Assembly: GCA_021234155.1 (NCBI GenBank) | Contig: JAJEKV010000013.1 | Location: 4,336,028 to 4,400,027, forward strand | DNA from: Isoetes taiwanensis | Lineage: Eukaryota > Streptophyta > Lycopodiopsida > Isoetales > Isoetaceae | Direction of reading: 5' to 3' | Length of the DNA: 64,000 nucleotides | Shown: piece by piece, positions 58,241 through 64,000 of the stretch | Layout: the number at the start of each line of letters is the position of its first letter | Numbering within the stretch: the first letter of the stretch is position 1 | The notes under the pieces: model-generated | Told to the model about the DNA's origin: nothing | Seen by the model: only the letters and a program-made list of their open reading frames with translations | Database searches by the model: none | Program-made: the position numbers and the translations under genes

Positions 58241-59607
58241 ATTGGGTTAGCAATTGACAGTTCTTGTGTTCAAGTGGAGGTTTGTCATATGTCCTCATGG
58301 ATGCTGCCAATGTGGTATGACGTAAAAATACTATCTATCTATCTATCTAAATCCAGCCTACTGCCTAATTTGGCTCTTGACCAAGCAATTTGGCTAGGCT
58401 ATGATCTAATGCAGATCAATCTGCCAGATTTTGTTTCCAACAGTCGCTGCTACCGCAATGACCAAAACTTCGTTTTTAACATTTTTTATTTTATTCTAAG
58501 TTTCATTAATGTTTTAAGGTTAAAATTTACAACTATTTAAAACATTCATAAGGTTACGTAAATTATAGTATATCTAATGATTTTTAACTCGATTCTTAAG
58601 GCTTTGCATCTGTGTTCATCTCTACATACTTCTCAGCCACATCCCCAAGCTTGTGCCATAATTCCTTCTCATCTCAATACTGATCATCCTCGATCATCCA
58701 ACTTGCAAGAACAATCACCTTTTCTCAAAGCTAGTCATCTGACTATCTACTTTGCAAAAATAACCCCCTTTTCTCTAAGCTAGTCAGCTGACTATCTGCT
58801 TTGCGAAAATAATCACCTTTTCCTTAACACTAGACCTGTCCCTGGGACCATTCCTGATCCATGGACCAGAACTGGCCCACATGACTTCTGCCACTTAAAC
58901 TCATGTAACTCACGAAAGAAATTTCAATTTTGTAATATACCACCATCATTCGAGTCTTCACTTGTTTCTTAATGATCTCTGAGATTTTCAAGACCAATGG
59001 GGTCACATATACCTTGTGGTGATTGCTCAAACATTGGAGAATTTGGCAGTTTCTGCACCAGTCCAGAACTACTTTCTTTGATATTTCTAGCATAAAGTGA
59101 CCTAAACTTTGCTAAAATTGGAGGTATTTACCTGTTTATCATAGAACACATTAAGTTTTATGTTCCCAAGTTTTCTTGCTATCATCTAACATCGGTGGAA
59201 GCCGCCAAACCCTATTTTGGTCAGAAAAGCTGCTTGAGGTTCAAGAATTGTTTCTCTCTCATTCTAACAAGTTTTGATTTAATTCTTGTGGCCATGAGTT
59301 GCTAACTATACGAGCTATAGTTTCATGATTTTTTGAAGTGTGTATAAGTCATGTTAACCTCAATATTTACTAAAAGAATCTACTATACAAAATTGTGGAC
59401 AAAAGTATATGTTAAAATGCTCCAATAACAACCATCCATAATGTCATGTGGGTAATAAATGATGCGTTCTATTTATATCTACATAGAACATAACTCTTAT
59501 CAACTTACATATAGTGTAACTAGGGTATAACTATATAATTTCTGGAATTCAAACATCATATACAACAGCCGAATTAACACATTAGAGCATAAAAAGTTGG
59601 GTTAACT
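58241..59607. other. AT-rich DNA with small repeats
   Basis: A CTAT microsatellite lies at 58331-58349. A 49-bp unit (CTAGTCA.CTGACTATCT.CTTTGC) occurs at 58731 and 58780 with a partial third. No gene is seen. Confidence 0.5.
59603..59607. repeat. Target duplication TAACT, left
   Basis: Matches TAACT at 62567-62571 on the other side of the gag-only element. Confidence 0.9.
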
Positions 59608-60251
59608 TGATATGGTGGTGCTCGGGGGAGTGGTTGTCGGGAGCAAGAGTATGAGAAAGAAAGCTGTAGATGTTTATATTAATCCTTGGACTAAAGTATC
59701 TTAGAGAATATACAATAAGTTAAGTTAACAATTATCCTTAGCTAGACCATTGGGGGAATATTTTATCTAATATAGGACAAGTTATAAATTATAAGCTAAT
59801 CTAAGAACCTTAGAAAAGATAGTACACTATTATTATAGGTAAGAGGTACGCATCTATTATATCTATGGGCAAAAAGGGGATACTTTTTAAAAAGGGACTT
59901 GGGGCTAAATAAAAAGAACGTTATTCAAGTAAGGCTATTAAGGGATACCTTTACCTTTTGTAAGGGAGGTGAATGTACAAAAGGAGCAACTAGTAAGCGT
60001 ATAAGGGAGAGTTTGTTTCTATCCCAATGGATGATCCCAAATCTTAAGCCTAGCTTATTCCTAAAATTTGTGTTTTGCTACAAAGGTTATGTAGTGGCTA
60101 TTTTGTCCTATTCCCATTCTTTGGAAGACTCTTGCTCAAGGACAACCCGGTTGGGTGGTGAGCTTACCCGGAAGGGTGGAATTGTGTTTATATGACTTGT
60201 TTCTAGATGATTGTTTTGCAGTAGAATTCTGGAGACTACCAAATCATATCA
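59608..60251 (+). repeat. 5' LTR of the gag-only element
   Basis: 644 bp, from TGATATGG to CATATCA. The ends form a 7-bp inverted repeat (TGATATG/CATATCA). An open frame of 98 codons at 59899 is copied in the 3' LTR and is not taken as a gene. Confidence 0.92.
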
Positions 60252-60253
60252 AT

Positions 60254-60266
60254 TGGTATCAGAGCC
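60254..60266 (+). other. Primer binding site, initiator-Met tRNA type
   Basis: TGGTATCAGAGCC, two bases after the LTR. It is complementary to the 3' end of plant initiator methionine tRNA, the usual minus-strand primer of many plant LTR elements. Confidence 0.9.
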
Positions 60267-60289
60267 AGGTCTTTCAACATTCCTGTACA

Positions 60290-61518
60290 ATGGCCCAGAA
60301 CGTGTTTAATATTCCTACTGACCAATACAACCAAGCCCTGAACATTGCTGCTCAGACTGCAACTCAGATTGGAATTCCTGCTTCAACAAGCTTTGAAGAA
60401 AACCAAAGGAAACTAGAATACATAGCCATACTGTACGGTTATCTTTGAGATCTATATCAGCAGCCACCTTTGCCTACAAATCCTCCTCCTGTTAACCCTC
60501 CACCTCCTAGCACTGAAAGAATCAAATGGCTAGAAAAGGTCGAAGGAATGCCTACATATGGGGAAGATAAACGAAGCCCACCTGCAGTTCTAGGATTTTT
60601 AGCATCATGGGAAAGTTTCTTTGAGAGAGTCAAAGCTACGGAGGAACAGAAATTACAGGCAATGGATAAGTATTTGACTGATATAGCTAGAATCTGGTGG
60701 CAAGGTCGGAAAAAGTTATTGCCTCAAATAAAACACGGGTTGATTTTAGAAAGGCATTCGAATCGCATAATTTACATGCTAACTATTATCCAGATCTTAA
60801 AAGACAATGGGATCTCTTTAAACAAGGAGAACATGAATCAGTACATCATTTCTATTCAAAGTTTTCTTATCTTGCAGTTCAAATGGGGGAATTGCAACCA
60901 GGGGAATTGCAACCAGGAGGATTATCTGAAAGTGAAATAACAAGAAAATTTATAGCAGGATTGAGAGACCCACTATATGCAGAATTGTGTTTTGCAGAAC
61001 CTTCCACTATTGACGAAGCTGTAAGGAAAGCTGAAGCTGCAGAGATGAAACTCAATCCTGGTGTAGTAAGATATGATATATGGGAGGGGTATCCCCAGGA
61101 AAATGTCATCCAATCGGATAATGGCAAAAATATTGGCAGTGAAAATAAGAGAGATTATAAGAGACCAAGAACGAGAGATAACTAGGATCAATTGCATAAA
61201 GCACGAGGGGAAAATCCGCCTGATAGATCTTTTCCGAAGAAAAGTGGATGCTTTTACTGTGGGGGGCCGCATCTTAAAGTAGACTGCCCAAAATTAAATA
61301 CAAGAGGAGATCGAATCAATCGAGGTAATCGGGGAGAACAAAAGGATCAAGGCAAAATGGAAGTTAGAGCAAATCCTCGCTCTGCTGGGTTCACTGCTCA
61401 AGTATCTCAAATGGAAGAAATTCCACCAGAATCTAGTATCAAGGCGAACAAACAAGTTTCATTCGCTGACGAAGTACAAAAGGAAAAGGGAAAGTTGCAA
61501 ATTGCATATATGAAGTAG
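60290..61518 (+). pseudogene. gag of the gag-only element (about three breaks)
   Basis: The region opens with MAQNVFNIPTDQYNQAL and has a Pro-rich linker, then the retrotransposon gag core: WLEKVEGMPTYGEDKRSP, a W.SFFERVKATEEQK segment, ARIWWQGRKK, then AFESHNLHANYYPDLKRQWD and FYSKFSYLAVQMGELQPGE. It ends with one zinc knuckle, CFYCGGPHLKVDC, and a basic tail. Gag would package the element RNA. The ATG at 60290 is the first after the primer site. No protease domain follows. The breaks must predate the insertion if the LTRs are truly identical. Confidence 0.85.
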
Positions 61519-61655
61519 TAAGATTATTATTTTTGCCATTTCTTAGGAAAATTCATAGGGGTAAATTTTGTTTGCAATATATCTTGAGATAATAATTATG
61601 TCTGCAGCATAATTGTTGGTCTTGTTATCCTTATGATTATAATATAAAGCACTTT
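61519..61655. other. Non-coding interior of the gag-only element
   Basis: AT-rich stretch between gag and the 29-bp repeats, nothing recognised. Confidence 0.5.
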
Positions 61656-61824
61656 TTTAGCCTAAAGGGCTGGACTTGAAAATTTTTAGCCTAAAGGGCT
61701 GGACTTGAAAATTTTTAGCCTAAAGAGCTGGACTTGAAAATTTTTAGCCTAAAGGGCTGGACTTGAAAATTTTTGGCCTAAAGGGCTGGACGTGAAAACT
61801 TTTAGCCTAAAGGGCTGGACTTGA
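61656..61824 (+). repeat. Six 29-bp tandem repeats
   Basis: Unit TAGCCTAAAGGGCTGGACTT plus an AT-rich remainder. Units start their CCTAAAG at 661, 690, 719, 748, 777 and 806 (add 61000). GCC...GGC can pair within a unit. They lie between gag and the polypurine tract. Confidence 0.9.
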
Positions 61825-61907
61825 CTATTTCTGATTGTGCAGGTTGCAATCATGGACTTGCTTGTGTTAATTTGCCATATAATTCTTGATCGAGGACGAT
61901 CAATCTC

Positions 61908-61922
61908 AAGAAGGGAAGGAAT
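61908..61922 (+). other. Polypurine tract of the gag-only element
   Basis: AAGAAGGGAAGGA followed by AT and the 3' LTR. The expected plus-strand primer. Confidence 0.85.
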
Positions 61923-62566
61923 TGATATGGTGGTGCTCGGGGGAGTGGTTGTCGGGAGCAAGAGTATGAGAAAGAAAGCTGTAGATGTTTATATTAATCC
62001 TTGGACTAAAGTATCTTAGAGAATATACAATAAGTTAAGTTAACAATTATCCTTAGCTAGACCATTGGGGGAATATTTTATCTAATATAGGACAAGTTAT
62101 AAATTATAAGCTAATCTAAGAACCTTAGAAAAGATAGTACACTATTATTATAGGTAAGAGGTACGCATCTATTATATCTATGGGCAAAAAGGGGATACTT
62201 TTTAAAAAGGGACTTGGGGCTAAATAAAAAGAACGTTATTCAAGTAAGGCTATTAAGGGATACCTTTACCTTTTGTAAGGGAGGTGAATGTACAAAAGGA
62301 GCAACTAGTAAGCGTATAAGGGAGAGTTTGTTTCTATCCCAATGGATGATCCCAAATCTTAAGCCTAGCTTATTCCTAAAATTTGTGTTTTGCTACAAAG
62401 GTTATGTAGTGGCTATTTTGTCCTATTCCCATTCTTTGGAAGACTCTTGCTCAAGGACAACCCGGTTGGGTGGTGAGCTTACCCGGAAGGGTGGAATTGT
62501 GTTTATATGACTTGTTTCTAGATGATTGTTTTGCAGTAGAATTCTGGAGACTACCAAATCATATCA
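61923..62566 (+). repeat. 3' LTR of the gag-only element
   Basis: 644 bp, no difference from the 5' LTR found by reading. Confidence 0.92.
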
Positions 62567-62571
62567 TAACT
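62567..62571. repeat. Target duplication TAACT, right
   Basis: Pairs with 59603-59607. Confidence 0.9.
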
Positions 62572-62892
62572 CCATAATTATAGGTCCAAAACTCCACAAT
62601 GATTAAGTTAGTGATGTTTATTGATGAATTCAAGTGGATGTTGTGAAGTTTAGCCATGACAATTTATAACTAGACCACATAACATTTCATATATGCTTCT
62701 TTGGTTCATAGAAAGAGACACTACTTTTCCCCAAATATGCCTTTAACAAAGTTCAAAATGTGAGAAATGATATATTATAGAAATCTCTTATATAGGTTAT
62801 ATGGTCTTATTGAAAAAAATATCATGAAATCTGCTTATTTCTTACTAGCAATTACTGAGCCCTCAGTAGTCATTATCTCTGTTTGTCTAGTA
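62572..62892. other. AT-rich DNA, nothing recognised
   Basis: No coding or repeat signal seen. Confidence 0.4.
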
Positions 62893-63041
62893 TCATCATT
62901 ACTGCAAAGGTTTTTCCCTTGAAAACCTTTCGAGGCAGGGGTTTTTTAATCCTAGTAGTAATGATTGTACTAGCCCATTGTATGGGTCCCATGACCTATT
63001 GGTCTCCGTGGACGTTAAAAAAAACTATTCTATTCTATTCT
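62893..63041 (+). repeat. Short LINE 3' end or LINE-mobilised SINE
   Basis: About 150 bp matching the 3' box of the LINE at 32176-32305: ATTACTGC, GGTTTTTCCC.TGAAAACC, GGGGTTTTTTAA, GTGGGTCCCAT-like and CAGTGGACG-like words in the same order. It ends in A-rich sequence and a TATTC pentamer tail rather than the CATTCT tail. It is either a 5'-truncated relative of the LINE or a SINE that borrows its 3' end. Confidence 0.65.
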
Positions 63042-63884
63042 TACTAGCATAAACTTCATATCTGTGTTATTGTTATAAAACATTGTCATCCAAGTAGAAT
63101 AATATTACATGTAAGTTATCTTTCACGTATATTATATTTTTTATGGATGCAAACCTTTCTTGGCAATAGAAATCTCTAGTTGCATGTTAAAATAATATGT
63201 TATTTTTAAGGTTTTAATTTATATAAGCATGCATCACCATTTATGGTCCACGAGACTAATTGTATAGAGCATATATCTCTCACTAGCCTTATCCATTTTC
63301 TCCCATAGAATGATACTATGGGTTTTTAGCTTCGATCACATGATTTTTGAAAGGGGTGAGTGAAAGTCCATGTAGGTTCAATTGGTCATAAATACACTAT
63401 AAATTCGCAATTTTTTGTGCTTTAACCTTACCCTTAAATTATGCAAGCTAACCTAATCAATTAATTTTGTCCTATAGAGAATCACACAAGTAAACTATAT
63501 GTGAAAGTTGAGATCAAAATTGATTAAGGTGGCACCATTAATGATTTTTAAACTTTCAGTCATTTGGACCAATGATGGTCTACAACTAGTAAAAGTTTTT
63601 CTTTTTGCATTGGTTTCTTGACATGAGATATTTTGAGGATGTGATTTTGTAAAGTCACACCTTAGGGCACAAATCTAGAATAAACATTAAAGATATAATA
63701 TAATTGATGCTATCTATTCTAGTACAATCTTCAAGGTAATGAACAAAAAATATTTTTTGTGAACAAAGTGGTCTAAGAGCTACTTGTGTCCCAAAACTCA
63801 ACTTGAAATGGACTAACATAAGGATATTATCAATTCTAGAATGGGGCTCGCTTGAAACCAACAAACTGCCCAGCTAGGCTTCTC
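63042..63884. other. AT-rich DNA, nothing recognised
   Basis: Only short chance frames; no element or RNA gene is seen. Confidence 0.4.
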
Positions 63885-64000
63885 ATTCATCTCAGCAGAT
63901 TTTCTACAATGGTGGATAGTGGGTAGCCGCACACATGAGAACTACCCATGAAAAATAAAGGGAATATCCAATTATATAATTTGGACCCCATAAAATACAA
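63885..64000. repeat. Dispersed repeat, second copy
   Basis: Similar to 34335-34460 in the same orientation and cut by the window end. Family unassigned. Confidence 0.5.

Larger units (their letters stand above)
59608..62566 (+). mobile_element. Gag-only LTR retrotransposon (TR-GAG type), structurally complete
   Basis: 2959 bp with two 644-bp LTRs (59608-60251 and 61923-62566) that look identical by eye, a 5-bp target duplication TAACT, an initiator-Met-type primer site, a gag region, six 29-bp repeats and a polypurine tract. No protease, RT, RNase H or integrase is present in the 1671-bp interior. This fits the non-autonomous plant class with terminal repeats and a gag domain only. Gag has about three breaks. 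Matching LTRs indicate a very recent insertion. Confidence 0.92.

Noticed and set aside
59899-60195. 98-codon frame present twice (also 62214-62510)
   Set aside because: Both copies lie in the two LTRs and match no family. Duplication comes from the LTR structure.

Overview
This window looks like repeat-dominated nuclear DNA of a land plant. The reasons are Ty3/gypsy elements carrying an extra open region downstream of pol (a layout known from plant Tat-like elements), L1-like and other LINEs, an hAT-type non-autonomous DNA transposon, an LTR element primed by initiator-Met tRNA, and a plant-type telobox (AAACCCTAA). There is no operon structure, rRNA or recognisable tRNA. The species cannot be told from the sequence.

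Layout. 1-4521: the 3' part of a Ty3/gypsy element on the plus strand (copy A). 4522-10742: eleven LTR-derived units of the same family, head to tail with only a few bases between them. 10743-18090: the internal region of a second plus-strand copy (B), cut off in its 3' extra region. 18091-26078: a minus-strand copy (C) beginning with its 3' LTR and cut off in the protease region. 26080-26697: a plus-strand polypurine tract and LTR, probably the old 3' end of B. 26698-32389: a broken LINE with endonuclease, reverse transcriptase and a CATTCT hexamer tail. 32390-39363: AT-rich low-copy DNA with a telobox, exon-like pieces of unidentified host genes, local duplications and an hAT-type element at 35574-36627. 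39364-40500 and 51449-53694: two arms of one 19-bp minisatellite. They were split by a Ty3/gypsy element on the minus strand (copy D, 40501-51448) with both LTRs and a 5-bp target duplication, CCTAG. 53695-59607: AT-rich DNA with two LINE fragments, one of them apparently 5'-inverted, and an old gag relic. 59608-62566: a compact gag-only LTR element with two 644-bp LTRs that look identical and a TAACT target duplication. 62567-64000: AT-rich DNA with a short LINE 3' end and a dispersed repeat.

How the parts relate. All four gypsy copies share the order gag-protease-RT-RNase H-integrase, a spacer, and a long 3' extra coding region starting MAAPKFPTL or close to it. Inside the spacer each copy also has a TATA box and a short open frame pointing the opposite way, against integrase. 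The gypsy copies are fossils with many breaks. The gag-only element is structurally complete but has no pol, and its gag is broken although its LTRs match, so it must have been moved by proteins supplied in trans. No intact host protein gene can be called with confidence.
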